In this document: in pieces, positions 41,579-51,762 of the stretch | How the letters are laid out: each line of letters starts with the position of its first letter | Numbering within the stretch: the first letter of the stretch is position 1 | Origin: Chitinophaga dinghuensis | GTDB lineage: Bacteria; Bacteroidota; Bacteroidia; Chitinophagales; Chitinophagaceae | Assembly (NCBI RefSeq): GCF_003259435.1 | Contig: NZ_QLMA01000003.1 | Span: 496,001 to 560,000, forward strand | Length of the DNA stretch: 64,000 nucleotides | Reading direction: 5' to 3' | The notes under the pieces: model-generated | Told to the model about the DNA's origin: nothing | The model's database searches: none | The model's input: the letters and a program-made list of their open reading frames with translations, nothing else | Position numbers and translations under genes: made by a program

Positions 41579-42886
41579 TTAGATATTGACTTCTGTTTGT
41601 GGTAGCGGGAAGTTGGGCCAAACCTTGTCATTCGGCCTGTCTATTGGCAAATCTCCCAATCGGCCATATCTCCGCATATCAATCCAGCGATGACCCTCTC
41701 CCAACAACGAATATCGACGCTGGTATAATAATTCATTCAACAACGCAGGGGCTGTAATGGCCCCGCCATAAGGAGGCAAATTGTGCCCGGCCCTGATAGT
41801 ATTCAGCGCTACCTCTGCATCAGGATAGCTGGCTAACTGAATCTTTGCCTCTGCATACAATAATATCAACTCTTCATTTCGAATGATGGAAATAGGTGCA
41901 TCCAGGGCCGTCCAGATCCAGAGATCACGGTTACTTGTGAGGCCCGATTGGCTAACAGTAGCGGTGCGTAATGGCGCTTTCGAGATACGATCATCTCCAG
42001 GCAGGATGTCTGTTGCAAAACTAGGTTGTACCGCTCTTACTTCCCCTGTGCCGTTAAGCGCAATGAAGGAAGGATTCACCTGATCGCCGCCGCCAGTAGA
42101 AAAGTAGTGATAAACCCCTGTGCTGAATTTACCATTCATATCCATAAAAGAGCCGCTCAGATCAGTGAGTACGCTGGCCCAGTTTTTACGATAAGCATCT
42201 ACACGGGCTGCCAGCGCACGGTTGAATTGCGTCAGTCCTGCTGCGTTATTGAAGCTGCCAAATCCGGCAGACAATGGGAAGATCACAGAAGAGGCGCTTA
42301 AATCAGCTGCGCCATCTGCCAGGTATTTCAGGATAGAATCCTGTACCTGTCCCGGATCTTTGATAACAGGTCCAATATAGGTGGGATCTGCGGTGGGAAT
42401 ACGTACGCCATTTACATCCGTCAGATTCAGATTCAGCAAGAGCTGATAACCGATGATGGTTTTTGCGAATCCGGTAAATCCTTTGCGTTCCGCATCTGTA
42501 ATGGATTTGCAGTTGGCCGCACCCTGCAAAATGAGCCAGCATTGACGAATAACCAGGTACCTGGATGCCCATGGATTACTTAGGTAGAAAGTATTGTTGT
42601 CTAATCCACTGGTCAACATATCCGTTACCCAACGTGGTTCAGAATTGGAGAATCTGTAAATCTCCCTGCCAATTACCCCTACATCGTCCAGGTAAGTGCC
42701 CACATCTCTTCTCATACCAGATTCAACTCCGGATACTAAGTTGTTCAGATCCGCCTTGCTGGGATTAAGTATAATGACATCTGTAGGCGTATTCAGGTTA
42801 AGAATCTCTCCTTTCTGACAAGCATGACACAACAGCATAATGCCAGCCAGTACTGCGAGTTGTATATATTGATGATACTTTTTCAT
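41579..42886 (-). CDS. SusD/RagB-family nutrient-binding lipoprotein
   Basis: 435 aa. Lipobox LLCHAC near residue 23. TPR-like helical SusD fold with DRISKAPL-type and C-terminal block YAEAKIQLASYPDAEVALNTIRAGHNLPPY, ALLNELLYQRRYSLLGEGHRWIDMRRYGR, all classic. Works at the cell surface as the lid of the SusC channel encoded just upstream. Slightly short for SusD (usually 450-600 aa). Substrate unknown. It starts 26 nt after susC. Confidence 0.93.
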   Translation of the reverse strand: MKKYHQYIQLAVLAGIMLLCHACQKGEILNLNTPTDVIILNPSKADLNNLVSGVESGMRRDVGTYLDDVGVIGREIYRFSNSEPRWVTDMLTSGLDNNTFYLSNPWASRYLVIRQCWLILQGAANCKSITDAERKGFTGFAKTIIGYQLLLNLNLTDVNGVRIPTADPTYIGPVIKDPGQVQDSILKYLADGAADLSASSVIFPLSAGFGSFNNAAGLTQFNRALAARVDAYRKNWASVLTDLSGSFMDMNGKFSTGVYHYFSTGGGDQVNPSFIALNGTGEVRAVQPSFATDILPGDDRISKAPLRTATVSQSGLTSNRDLWIWTALDAPISIIRNEELILLYAEAKIQLASYPDAEVALNTIRAGHNLPPYGGAITAPALLNELLYQRRYSLLGEGHRWIDMRRYGRLGDLPIDRPNDKVWPNFPLPQTEVNI

Positions 42887-42912
42887 GTGAATAAATTTTG
42901 TCTGTTGAAGAA

Positions 42913-45906
42913 TCAGAAGTCAATGCCAAAATGGAAACTCGCTCTCTTAGAGGCAGGATATGGCATAACGTCTACACCAGTGGAAAGTCCGTTGCTACCG
43001 CGACTTTGAGCAGTAGTCATCGTGTTACTTCCGAAATTGGATACTTCAGGATCGTACCCAATATATTTTGTCCAGGTGAAGAAATTATTAGCAGAGACAC
43101 CCAGTCTGATTCCTCTGATATGTTTCACATTGGTAAGCGGTATGTTGTAGTAAAGACCGATCTCACGTATACGTATGTACGAAGCATCCTGTACATAGAT
43201 AGAAGCGTCGCCGGCATTAGGTCTGTACGCTCCGGCTTTTTTTCCGTTGATGATATTGTCATAATCAGCGGAGGTAGCGCCCAGGTCTGTCAGCAGTTGC
43301 GTAAGATTGATATTATCCCCGCCTTTCTTCCAATGTAATAAGAAACGGAAAGAGAAGTTTTTGAGGAAAGTAACCTCGTTGTACCAACTGGTCTGGAAGT
43401 CTGGTTCCGCATTGCCCAGCGATTTGAGAGAACCGCCAACAGTTCCTTTGATCTGGGTGGCAGGCTGTCCTTCTTCCAGGTAGAAAGTACCGAGAGAGTT
43501 ACCGAATGCGCCAATTGCAAATGGAGGTATCACGAGTTTGGTTAATACCGCCTTGTTCTTCCACCAGTTGATGTTGGTCGTCCATTTCACTTTAGGCGAA
43601 TTCACAGGAATAGCGGTAATACCCAGTTCTATACCTCGGTTGCGAAGGTCGCCACTATTTTTCCACTCGCTTACATAACCATTGGAAGCTGGGAGGGTAT
43701 GGCGCAACAGCAGATCGTAAATTTTCTTGTTGTAATAAGAGGCTTCCAAACTGATACGACCTTTCAGAATACTGATGTCGATCCCTGTTTCAAGCTCTGT
43801 TTGTCTTTCCGGTTTGATATCAGGATTTCCTCTGAGGTTATCTAACAGAATACCAGGGTAGGAATTGATATTGCTGGGTAATAGGGAGATGAACTTACTA
43901 CCGTATGGAGGCACATTTCCGGATTGGCCGTAAGCCGCGCGTAGCTTGAGGTTATCGATTAAGTCCGAATGCCAGAAAGACATTTTGGAAATATTCCATG
44001 AAGCGGCCGCTTTAGGGAATACATAGTATTTTTTATAGTCTCCGTTATTGCTGGAACGGTCGAAACGCACGCCACCAGAGAGCGTGATCGCATCAATTAA
44101 GGTCAGATCTTCCTGGAGGAAAATACCATTATCACGATATTTCATGCGGAATTGCCGGGTAGTGGCATTGGCGCTTTGATCCACATTACTTTGGTCCGTA
44201 ATGATATTGGTGGCCACAGTAGTGATATTCTCAAAATACCCTGTTTCATACGTGGCGCCGAGGGTACTGGATAATGTCAGATTACTGTTGGGATTGAAAG
44301 TATTTACCAGGAATCCGGCGAAGTTAGTGTTCAGGTTATTACTCATTCCCTGAATGGAGTGACCTAACTGGCTGTTCTTTTCAAATTGCAGATCGCGAGG
44401 GAAAAGCGCCAGGGTCTTGAAGTTGAAGAAGTCCACACCTCCACGTAAAATAAGGCGGGTAGTACTGGTTTTGCTTTGTTGGAAAATCGCATCCAAATTT
44501 CCGCCACCTACAAAACGGTTCGTGGTTTCATTATTGGTAGCTCTGTCTCTTGTTTGTAACGGGTTGGATGCTGCGAAGGAATCCACCGGATATTCTCCCT
44601 GTGCATTTGGATGGATGTCTATCCAGCCAGGGGTAGAGGAGAGGGCAACGCCAAAGGTAACGCCATTGTTATCGTTGTTGGTCATACCTCTGTCTGCCGA
44701 TGAATTAATATAATTGGTAGTAACGCCAAGGGATACACGATCAGAAATTTTGTGATCTACGTTGAGGCGTACAGAGTTGTTGAGATAGCCAGTATTCTTG
44801 ATGATACCGTCTTCTTTGCGGCGATTGGCAGAAGCAAAAAAAGTGGTTTTGTCAGAGCCGCCGCTTACAGAAATATTGGAATTCAGGACTAACCCTGTCT
44901 CTCCATACATTTCCTTTTCATAATCAAATATTTTTCCTGCTGCCTGCGCTGCCTGGAATTTTGCTTTGTACCAGGCCCTCGCTTTGATTACATCAGGATC
45001 TGTGCTGGTAGCAGATCCTGCGAGGTCGGCAGCTGTTTCAGGGGTGAACGCGCGTACGCCCATCAGATGACGCGCTTTTACAAAACCGGTTTCCTGGTTG
45101 AAACTGATATTTGTCTTACCGCTTTTCCCTTTCTTGGTGGTGATAATAACTACGCCGGCAGCGGCTTTCGCGCCATAGAGTGCAGCGGCGGAAGCGCCTT
45201 TGAGGATTTCCACATTTTCAATATCGTTAGGATTCAGATCCGCGATACGACTGGAAGGGTTATCCTGGTTTTGTGGGTTACCGGCAGTAGCGGCGCCGGT
45301 TACATCATTCAGCGCTGCAGGAATACTGCTGTTGTTAAAGAATACGCCATCCACGATAAACAGTGGCTGCGAGTTCCCGAAGATGGAAGTGATACCGCGA
45401 AGCTTAACAGAAATACCGCCGCCGGGAGCGCCGGAGTTGGCGGTAATCAAAGCTCCTGGCACTTTTCCACTGAGCGCTGCATCAAAGGTTTGTGCAGGCG
45501 CTACTCCAGTCAGTTCCCTGGAGGAAATAGTGGCTACCGCATTGGCCAGGTTTCTTCTCTTAACAGTAGTAGCCATACCTGTCACCACCACCTCATCCAA
45601 TTTGGCGAAGTCTTCTTCCATGGAAACGGTAAGCGGACTACTGCTCTGGGTAATAGCAACTGTTTTTGTCTTGTACCCTGTGAAACTAAATACCAGCGTG
45701 GTGTTGGCGGAATTTGCCACGATGCTGAACTTTCCGTCAGCATCAGATACGGTACCACGTGTACTGTTAGGAATTCTAATGGTAACACCCGGGATAGGGC
45801 GTCCGTTGGCGGCATCTTGTGTTTTACCCGTAATTGGCTGCTGGGCATAGGTCACAATACAGCATACGAGTAACAACACCAGAAAGGTGAATCTGGATAG
45901 AAGCAT
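42913..45906 (-). CDS. SusC/RagA-family TonB-linked outer-membrane receptor
   Basis: 997 aa. Signal peptide ending CCIVTYAQ. Residues about 25-105: CarboxypepD-reg-like domain (ITGKTQDAANGRPIPGVTI). Residues about 110-230: plug (DEVVVTGMATTVKRRNLANA, AALSGKVPGALITANSGAPGGG, IFGNSQPLFIVDGVFF, VEILKGASAAALYGAKAAAGVVIITTKKG). The rest is the 22-strand barrel ending FHFGIDF. Imports a glycan or other large nutrient with SusD (41579). No SusE/SusF or hydrolase gene follows, so the substrate cannot be inferred from context. Confidence 0.95.
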   Translation of the reverse strand: MLLSRFTFLVLLLVCCIVTYAQQPITGKTQDAANGRPIPGVTIRIPNSTRGTVSDADGKFSIVANSANTTLVFSFTGYKTKTVAITQSSSPLTVSMEEDFAKLDEVVVTGMATTVKRRNLANAVATISSRELTGVAPAQTFDAALSGKVPGALITANSGAPGGGISVKLRGITSIFGNSQPLFIVDGVFFNNSSIPAALNDVTGAATAGNPQNQDNPSSRIADLNPNDIENVEILKGASAAALYGAKAAAGVVIITTKKGKSGKTNISFNQETGFVKARHLMGVRAFTPETAADLAGSATSTDPDVIKARAWYKAKFQAAQAAGKIFDYEKEMYGETGLVLNSNISVSGGSDKTTFFASANRRKEDGIIKNTGYLNNSVRLNVDHKISDRVSLGVTTNYINSSADRGMTNNDNNGVTFGVALSSTPGWIDIHPNAQGEYPVDSFAASNPLQTRDRATNNETTNRFVGGGNLDAIFQQSKTSTTRLILRGGVDFFNFKTLALFPRDLQFEKNSQLGHSIQGMSNNLNTNFAGFLVNTFNPNSNLTLSSTLGATYETGYFENITTVATNIITDQSNVDQSANATTRQFRMKYRDNGIFLQEDLTLIDAITLSGGVRFDRSSNNGDYKKYYVFPKAAASWNISKMSFWHSDLIDNLKLRAAYGQSGNVPPYGSKFISLLPSNINSYPGILLDNLRGNPDIKPERQTELETGIDISILKGRISLEASYYNKKIYDLLLRHTLPASNGYVSEWKNSGDLRNRGIELGITAIPVNSPKVKWTTNINWWKNKAVLTKLVIPPFAIGAFGNSLGTFYLEEGQPATQIKGTVGGSLKSLGNAEPDFQTSWYNEVTFLKNFSFRFLLHWKKGGDNINLTQLLTDLGATSADYDNIINGKKAGAYRPNAGDASIYVQDASYIRIREIGLYYNIPLTNVKHIRGIRLGVSANNFFTWTKYIGYDPEVSNFGSNTMTTAQSRGSNGLSTGVDVMPYPASKRASFHFGIDF

Positions 45907-46313
45907 AGTAAATGGAGTTGATAAATATGTAAAATGGGATCACCAATGGTGATCGGGTTCTAAAGCAGCTTAGTTTTCTTGTTTTTTTAGGTTAATTCGA
46001 TTTTGGTCTTTTGAGAATCCGGTCTGTTTCTTTTTCAATAATGGACTTTGGATGGACGGTTAATCCTATCGTTTTGCTACTCTTTGCTGGCTATTACTAC
46101 ATTTCAGGGCACGTGGCAAATTATCTTCGTATAGTCGTCAAGTTGGGGGAAATATCCTGTCTGAAAAATATTTGGCAGATTACGAAAATTGCAGATAAAT
46201 CCACTTTTTTTATTTAAAGTATTTTTTTTATATTCTCTTGAATTGTCGCTTTCCTATCATATGATGATCTGAGGCTCCCGCTATTTTTTAAAACTTCGTA
46301 TCTTGCCCGCATT
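45907..46313. other. Divergent intergenic region between susC and thyA
   Basis: 407 nt without a convincing gene; a short plus-strand frame around 46011-46217 has no ribosome binding site or homologue that I recognise. Contains a perfect palindrome near the susC start and probably the promoters of both directions. Confidence 0.5.
45938..45954. promoter_or_regulatory. Palindrome upstream of susC
   Basis: GATCACCA-A-TGGTGATC, 8-bp arms around one base, 32 nt upstream of the susC start. It could be an operator or a small hairpin in the leader of the SusCD transcript. No regulator gene is adjacent. Confidence 0.4.
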
Positions 46314-47135
46314 ATGGAGCAGTACCTTTCATTATTACAGCATATTATTAAGGATGGAGTTGTAAAGTCAGATCGTACCGGTACCGGTACTACGAGCGTG
46401 TTTGGTTACCAAATGCGGTTCAATCTGCAGGATGGTTTTCCCCTGGTGACCACCAAAAAGTTGCATCTGAAATCCATTATATATGAGCTCCTTTGGTTTT
46501 TAAAGGGAGACACGAACATTGCTTACCTGAAAGAACATGGCGTGAGCATATGGGATGAGTGGGCAGATGCCAATGGTAATCTCGGTCCTGTTTACGGTAA
46601 ACAATGGCGCAGTTGGGAAACCCGCGATGGCCGTGTGATAGACCAGATCACGGATGTTGTAAACACCATCAAAAATAATCCGGATTCCCGCCGCATTATA
46701 GTGAATGCCTGGAATGTAGGGGATTTGCCAGACATGAAGCTCAGTCCCTGCCATTGTCTTTTCCAGTTTTATGTGACGCCTCCGGATACTGCCAAAGGCG
46801 AAACCCGTGGAAAACTAAGCTGCCAGCTTTATCAGCGAAGCGCGGACGTATTCCTGGGCGTACCTTTCAATATTGCTTCCTATGCACTCCTGACCATGAT
46901 GGTGGCCCAGGTATGCGACCTGGAACCGGGCGATTTCGTACACACCTTCGGTGATGTGCATCTCTACAGCAACCATATGGAACAGGCGCAATTGCAATTG
47001 AGTCGCCAGCCATATCCACTGCCTGTAATGAAAATCAACCCGGCAGTAAAAGATATTTTTGCCTTCAATTATGAAGATTTTGAATTGCAGAACTATCAGT
47101 TTCACCCAGCTATCAAAGCACCAGTAGCGGTTTAA
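46314..47135 (+). CDS. thyA: Thymidylate synthase
   Basis: 273 aa, normal for ThyA (264 in E. coli). Makes dTMP from dUMP with methylene-tetrahydrofolate. Catalytic Cys146 in [11 protein letters not shown], the same number as in E. coli; [20 protein letters not shown] and [15 protein letters not shown] are the dUMP-binding and signature segments. Dihydrofolate reductase follows after 9 nt, a classical pair because the reaction produces dihydrofolate. Confidence 0.98.
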   Translation: MEQYLSLLQHIIKDGVVKSDRTGTGTTSVFGYQMRFNLQDGFPLVTTKKLHLKSIIYELLWFLKGDTNIAYLKEHGVSIWDEWADANGNLGPVYGKQWRSWETRDGRVIDQITDVVNTIKNNPDSRRIIVNAWNVGDLPDMKLSPCHCLFQFYVTPPDTAKGETRGKLSCQLYQRSADVFLGVPFNIASYALLTMMVAQVCDLEPGDFVHTFGDVHLYSNHMEQAQLQLSRQPYPLPVMKINPAVKDIFAFNYEDFELQNYQFHPAIKAPVAV

Positions 47136-47144
47136 GCAAATCTT

Positions 47145-47642
47145 ATGAAAACAGTTTCCATTATAGTAGCCGCTTCCGAGAATAACGCTATTGGCATTAA
47201 TGGCCAGTTGCCATGGCGTATTGCGGACGACATGAAATATTTTAAAAACACGACCACAGGCAAACCCATTATTATGGGACGCAAAACCTTTGAATCATTG
47301 GGTAAGCCTTTGCCTAATCGTCCGAATATCGTGATTACCCGCCAGCCCAACTATGCGCCAGCCGGTACTATTGTGGTAGATTCTCTCCAGGCTGCCCTGG
47401 AACATGCGAATACCTATGATGTACAGGAAGTGTTCATTACCGGTGGAGGTGAAATCTTTCATCAGGCAATGGAGATCACGGATAAAATCTACATGACCCG
47501 CGTTTACGCTGTTGTTCCAGGAGATGCTTTTTTTCCGGAAATAGATGGCAATAAATGGACATTGGAAAGTGATGAACGCCATGAGGCAGATGAAAGAAAT
47601 CAATTTCCTTTCTCGTTCCAGATTTGGGGAAAAATCAGGTAG
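47145..47642 (+). CDS. folA: Dihydrofolate reductase
   Basis: 165 aa. Reduces dihydrofolate with NADPH. Family motifs: IVAASENNAIGINGQLPWRIADDMKYFK (substrate and NADPH site, Trp and Asp), PIIMGRKTFESLGKPLPNR and VFITGGGEIFHQAM. Operon with thyA; the 3' end faces dnaG with 7 nt between stops. Confidence 0.97.
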   Translation: MKTVSIIVAASENNAIGINGQLPWRIADDMKYFKNTTTGKPIIMGRKTFESLGKPLPNRPNIVITRQPNYAPAGTIVVDSLQAALEHANTYDVQEVFITGGGEIFHQAMEITDKIYMTRVYAVVPGDAFFPEIDGNKWTLESDERHEADERNQFPFSFQIWGKIR

Positions 47643-47649
47643 ACAAATA

Positions 47650-49644
47650 TTATTTAAAGATAACGGTACCCAGCCCCTGGGTCAGCTCCTTCTCGAGTTG
47701 TTTCAGGTGCTGGTGTAGTTCCATACAGCGTTTTAACTCCTCCATATCGCTGAGATTAGCGGCTTCCTGCTGGTTTTCCATAATCATCTTCTTGATTTTC
47801 CGCAGAATAAGGTAGTTACTGGTAGAAATAGTGTCTTTCAGATAGGCTACGTCTCCATATACCGTATCAATTTCAAAACGCTCCTTCCAGTTAATGCTGA
47901 GGTCAGCTTCTTTATCTTCAATGATAAGAGCAATACTTTTTGCCAGGTCCTGGTCTTCATGATAGAGGAACATCTTCTTATCGGGAACAGTTCCTTCATC
48001 ATAGATGCGTTTATATTCCCGGAGGATACGTTTTACCAGATCGCTGTCTACCAATGACTCAAAATCATAGGGGAGATGGAAGACGTAATCTGCTACAGTA
48101 TTCTGTGATTCCTCGCTGAATGGCCGATCGCCAAAACGGAGTAGTATTTTTACCAGTTCTCTTTCCTGTTTTTCATCAGGGTTAAAGAGATTCTCGCCTC
48201 CATATGCCGCTTCTGCTGCCTCCATGGCTGCAATCGCCTCATCGGAGAGGGCATCGTCGGCAGGAGTAGGGTTATTTTTATTGTACTGTTGTTCTCTTTT
48301 TACGAGTCGCTCCCGTATGTATTTATTCACCAGCGTGATCAGGCCCTGTTCATCAATTTTCAGGAGCTGGCTGCATTGGCGGATATAATCCTGTTGACGG
48401 GTGAAATCTTCTGCTTTATCAATCTTGGAAATTGTTTCTGCGATTTCATTTACCAGCTGCGATTTTTTTACATTATCGTTGCCGGCGTCACGGAGACTTA
48501 TTTCCAGTTTAAAGAGAACAAAGTCTTTCTTATTTTCTTCAATAAACTCGCGGAAAGCGTTTGCTCCAATACGTTGTACGTAACTATCCGGGTCTTCTTT
48601 TTCCGGGAGCAATACCAGCTTCACATTCAATCCTTCTTCGATGGCCATATCCAGACCACGGAGGGCCGCCTTTATACCTGCGGCATCGCCATCGTAGATG
48701 ATAGTGAGGTTATTGGTGTATTTTTTTACAAGGCGAAGCTGGTCCTGCGTAAGAGAAGTACCGCTGGATGCCACTACGTTTTCCACGCCTGCCTGGTGCA
48801 GGGAAATAACGTCTGTATAACCTTCTACGAGCAGACATTCATTGAGCTTATCAATGGCATGTCTGGCGAAGTAGGTGCCGTAGAGGACGCGACTTTTAAT
48901 GTATATCTCGTTCTCCGGGGAGTTGATATACTTAGGCGCCTTATCTGTTTTTACGAGGATACGGGCGCCGAAACCGAGTACTTTTCCCGATTGGTTATGG
49001 ATAGGGAAGATGACACGTCCGCGGTAGTTATCCGCAGGTTGTTCGTTGCGGATGGTTACCAGGCCCGTTTTCTGGAGGTATTCCAGGTTATAGCCTTTTG
49101 CGGTAGCCGTTTTAACGAAAGAGTCGCGGGTATTCAGGCAGTAACCCAGTTGGAATTTACGTATAGTCTCTTCCGTGAATCCTCGTTCTTCAAAATAGGA
49201 GAGGCCTACATTCTGGCCTTCTTCCGACTGAAAGAGGGTATCGGTGAAGTATTCTTTGGCGAATCCGTTGATGATGTAAAGACTGTCGGCCAGTTGCTGG
49301 TATTGGCGGAGTTCGGGACTTACTTCCGTTTCTTCTACCTCTATCTGGTATTTTTGCGCCAGCCAGCGAAGGGCTTCCACGTAGGAGTATTTCTCATGCT
49401 CCATGACGAAGCTGATCGCGTTGCCAGAGGCGCCGCAACCGAAGCATTTATAGATTTCCTTACTGGGAGATACGGTGAAGCTGGGAGTCTTTTCATTGTG
49501 AAAAGGGCAGTTGCCTAAATAGTTGGCGCCGCGCTTTTTGAGTTTCACAAACGAACCGACAATTTCCACAATATCTATGCGGCTGAGAATCTGTTGTATG
49601 GTGTTCTGAGAAATCACGTTCTTTACAAATACATCTGCAAACAT
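47650..49644 (-). CDS. dnaG: DNA primase
   Basis: 664 aa from ATG 49644; ATG 49671 is possible, but DnaG normally begins near VISQNTIQQILSRIDIVEIVG, so the shorter form is preferred. Zinc-binding domain near residues 40-70 (CPFHNEKTPSF, YKCFGCG), catalytic core with TOPRIM acidic motif (LVEGYTDVISL, IYDGDAAG) and C-terminal helicase-binding part rich in Glu/Gln. Synthesises RNA primers at the replication fork. Single gene. Confidence 0.97.
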   Translation of the reverse strand: MFADVFVKNVISQNTIQQILSRIDIVEIVGSFVKLKKRGANYLGNCPFHNEKTPSFTVSPSKEIYKCFGCGASGNAISFVMEHEKYSYVEALRWLAQKYQIEVEETEVSPELRQYQQLADSLYIINGFAKEYFTDTLFQSEEGQNVGLSYFEERGFTEETIRKFQLGYCLNTRDSFVKTATAKGYNLEYLQKTGLVTIRNEQPADNYRGRVIFPIHNQSGKVLGFGARILVKTDKAPKYINSPENEIYIKSRVLYGTYFARHAIDKLNECLLVEGYTDVISLHQAGVENVVASSGTSLTQDQLRLVKKYTNNLTIIYDGDAAGIKAALRGLDMAIEEGLNVKLVLLPEKEDPDSYVQRIGANAFREFIEENKKDFVLFKLEISLRDAGNDNVKKSQLVNEIAETISKIDKAEDFTRQQDYIRQCSQLLKIDEQGLITLVNKYIRERLVKREQQYNKNNPTPADDALSDEAIAAMEAAEAAYGGENLFNPDEKQERELVKILLRFGDRPFSEESQNTVADYVFHLPYDFESLVDSDLVKRILREYKRIYDEGTVPDKKMFLYHEDQDLAKSIALIIEDKEADLSINWKERFEIDTVYGDVAYLKDTISTSNYLILRKIKKMIMENQQEAANLSDMEELKRCMELHQHLKQLEKELTQGLGTVIFK

Positions 49645-49686
49645 ACAGTAAAAATCCCAGTGAGCGCACATTCCCTTCCTTTTCGT

Positions 49687-49694
49687 TATATTTG
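49687..49694 (+). promoter_or_regulatory. Candidate -7 box (TATATTTG) of the thiolase gene
   Basis: Matches TAnnTTTG of Bacteroidota promoters and lies 33 nt before the start codon. No clear -33 TTTG was seen. Confidence 0.45.
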
Positions 49695-49727
49695 GAGATT
49701 ATCATAAGCCAAACAATCTTTTATCAG

Positions 49728-50900
49728 ATGAAAGAAGTATTTATAGTATCTGCTGTTCGTACACCAATAGGTTCATTTAACGGTGGGCTGTCTGGAATTG
49801 CTGCAACTAAACTGGGTTCAATCGTCATCAAGGCGGCGCTTGAAAAGGCTGGAGTAGCTGCGGATCAGGTAAATGAAGTGTATATGGGTAATGTACTCAG
49901 TGCCAACCTGGGACAGGCCCCGGCAACGCAGGCGAGTCTGGGTGCAGGCCTTCCTAATACAGTTCCTGCCACCACTATTAACAAAGTATGTGCTTCCGGT
50001 ATGAAAGCCATTATGTTGGGCGCTCAGAGCATTATGCTCGGAGATAACGATGTAGTGGTAGCTGGCGGTATGGAAAACATGAGTCAGGTACCTTATTACC
50101 TGGATAAAGCCCGCACCGGTTATAAGCTGGGACATGGCAGTGTTACCGATGGTATTATCCGCGATGGCCTTTGGGACCCTTATAAAGATTTCCATATGGG
50201 CAATGCAGCAGAAATCTGCGCGAGCGAATATCATATCACCCGTGAAGATCAGGACGCGTACGCAGTACAGAGTTACAAGCGTGCTGCTGAAGCATGGGAG
50301 AAAGGTTATTACAAATCAGAAGTACTGCCAGTAGAGATTCCTGGCAAACAAGTAGTTACAATTGCAGAAGATGAAGATTACAAAAAGGTAATTTTCGATA
50401 AAATCCCTTCTCTGAAGCCTACTTTCCAGAAAGACGGTACTATTACAGCTGCAAACGCCTCCAATCTGAATGATGGAGCAGCTGCCGTATTACTGGTAAG
50501 TGGCGAGAAGCTGAAGGAGCTGGGTCTGAAGCCACTGGCTAAGATCGTAAGTTTTGCAGATGCATCGCAGGCGCCTGAATGGTTCACTACTACGCCGGTA
50601 AAAGCGATCAACAATGCATTGCATAAAGCGGGTCTGAAGATTACAGATATGGATTTTGCAGAGGTAAATGAAGCCTTTAGCTGTGTACCTATTGCGAATG
50701 CCAAAGATCTGGGACTGCCAATGGAGAAAGTGAATGTTTGGGGTGGCGCCGTATCTATGGGCCATCCGATTGGCTGCAGTGGTGCAAGAATCGTGGTTAC
50801 GCTGAATTCCATTTTACATCAGGAGAATGCGCGCTATGGTGTAGCGGGTATTTGTAATGGTGGTGGTGGCGCCAGTGCAATCATCATTGAACGCGTATAA
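49728..50900 (+). CDS. Acetyl-CoA C-acetyltransferase (thiolase)
   Basis: 390 aa from ATG 49728 (MKEVFIVSAVRTPIGSF, the standard start). Catalytic Cys88 in NKVCASGMKA, the second active-site group in WGGAVSMGHPIGCSGARIV and CNGGGGASAI. The NEAFSCV loop (usual NEAFAxx) is present. It condenses two acetyl-CoA or cleaves acetoacetyl-CoA. Single gene with terminator; used in fatty acid or ketone metabolism. Confidence 0.95.
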   Translation: MKEVFIVSAVRTPIGSFNGGLSGIAATKLGSIVIKAALEKAGVAADQVNEVYMGNVLSANLGQAPATQASLGAGLPNTVPATTINKVCASGMKAIMLGAQSIMLGDNDVVVAGGMENMSQVPYYLDKARTGYKLGHGSVTDGIIRDGLWDPYKDFHMGNAAEICASEYHITREDQDAYAVQSYKRAAEAWEKGYYKSEVLPVEIPGKQVVTIAEDEDYKKVIFDKIPSLKPTFQKDGTITAANASNLNDGAAAVLLVSGEKLKELGLKPLAKIVSFADASQAPEWFTTTPVKAINNALHKAGLKITDMDFAEVNEAFSCVPIANAKDLGLPMEKVNVWGGAVSMGHPIGCSGARIVVTLNSILHQENARYGVAGICNGGGGASAIIIERV

Positions 50901-50924
50901 TAACTGCCATAATATTTTGAAGAG

Positions 50925-50954
50925 AGCCTGTCTGAAAATGACAGGCTTTTTTTG
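50925..50954 (+). terminator. Rho-independent terminator after thiolase
   Basis: AGCCTGTC (50925-50932) pairs with GACAGGCT (50940-50947), followed by TTTTTT. Confidence 0.88.
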
Positions 50955-51115
50955 TGCGTTTCAGGATCAGAATGATCCATTTTACATCTTTATAATAATA
51001 TGTAAATTATTAATTATCAATAACAATTGATTAACTTTAGCATTGATTTTCGAGAAGGTAAAGCTTGCTACTTTTGGAAGTAGAAATTGATTTCTTAACT
51101 CAAAAACAAGTATTT

Positions 51116-51496
51116 ATGTCACATGATCAGATGAAAGAAATTTTAGTTGCTTTAAAGGGGCTTGATAATCGTCTCAACGGAATAGATAATAGATTCCAAA
51201 AAGTGGATGATCGGCTCCTGGTGATGGAGACTAACATGCAGGAGTTGAACAAGCAAGGGAAAGACCTGGAGGTCAAGCTCATTTCAATGGATATCAGATA
51301 TGAGCAAAGGTTTCACCTTTTAGAGCGCAGGTTTGACACCATGGAGGAGGAATTAAAAGTAATGGATCACAGGATTGAAAAGCGGTTTGATGGTATTGAT
51401 GCGCGCTTAATCAAAATTGACGATGATTTGAATCGTATTGATCCATGGACGGGCTATAGAGCAGATCCCAATTTGCCGCCGCTTCGGTTACAGTGA
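51116..51496 (+). CDS. Coiled-coil protein upstream of the ART-like gene
   Basis: 126 aa from ATG 51116. Almost entirely heptad-like repeats with repeated D-x-R-[FL] units (LDNRLNGIDNRFQKVDDRL, RRFDTMEEELKVMDHRIEKRFDGIDARL), expected to form a long coiled coil. The ending YRADPNLPPLRLQ is not coiled. Function unknown. It is followed by the 76-aa and ART-like genes on the same strand, so co-transcription is possible. Confidence 0.75.
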   Translation: MSHDQMKEILVALKGLDNRLNGIDNRFQKVDDRLLVMETNMQELNKQGKDLEVKLISMDIRYEQRFHLLERRFDTMEEELKVMDHRIEKRFDGIDARLIKIDDDLNRIDPWTGYRADPNLPPLRLQ

Positions 51497-51531
51497 AAGT
51501 ATATTCATCTCATTCATTTCAAAATTTAGTT

Positions 51532-51762
51532 ATGATCAAAACAGTTGAAGTCGTTATTAATCCTGAAGGTTTTTTCGATCAGGAGGCAACTCGGAAAAGA
51601 GATTATGAGAAAAGCCTTGCAGCAATTCGTAATAGAATTGAAAGATATTCAAGTGATCCTTCGTTGGGTGTCAGAGATCTCATTGCGGCTGGTATTCTCG
51701 ATGAGCATTTAAATTTTACAGAACCATACAAACGTTTAAACCAATTCAAGCAAAATGTATGA
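51532..51762 (+). CDS. 76-aa protein, candidate antitoxin to the ART-like protein
   Basis: 76 aa from ATG 51532; the frame opens at 51493 but the upstream part lacks a good start. A small basic/helical protein (QEATRKRDYEKSLAAIRNRIERYSSD, VRDLIAAGILDEHLNF) with no signal. Its stop overlaps the next ATG (ATGA, 51759-51762), a coupling typical of toxin/antitoxin pairs with antitoxin first. Being an antitoxin is inference. Confidence 0.6.
   Translation: MIKTVEVVINPEGFFDQEATRKRDYEKSLAAIRNRIERYSSDPSLGVRDLIAAGILDEHLNFTEPYKRLNQFKQNV

Noticed and set aside
45067..45873. Two plus-strand open frames opposite susC
   Set aside because: Antisense to the conserved SusC plug domain; composition follows the complementary codons.
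46011..46217. 68-codon plus-strand frame between susC and thyA
   Set aside because: No ribosome binding site, promoter or familiar motif; the region is better explained as a regulatory spacer.
48289..49518. Long plus-strand open frame (409 codons)
   Set aside because: It lies opposite the well-conserved dnaG gene and has no recognisable protein features.
51116..51496. Coiled-coil protein as phage tail fibre or phage remnant
   Set aside because: No other phage-like genes nearby; simple heptad content alone does not support this.
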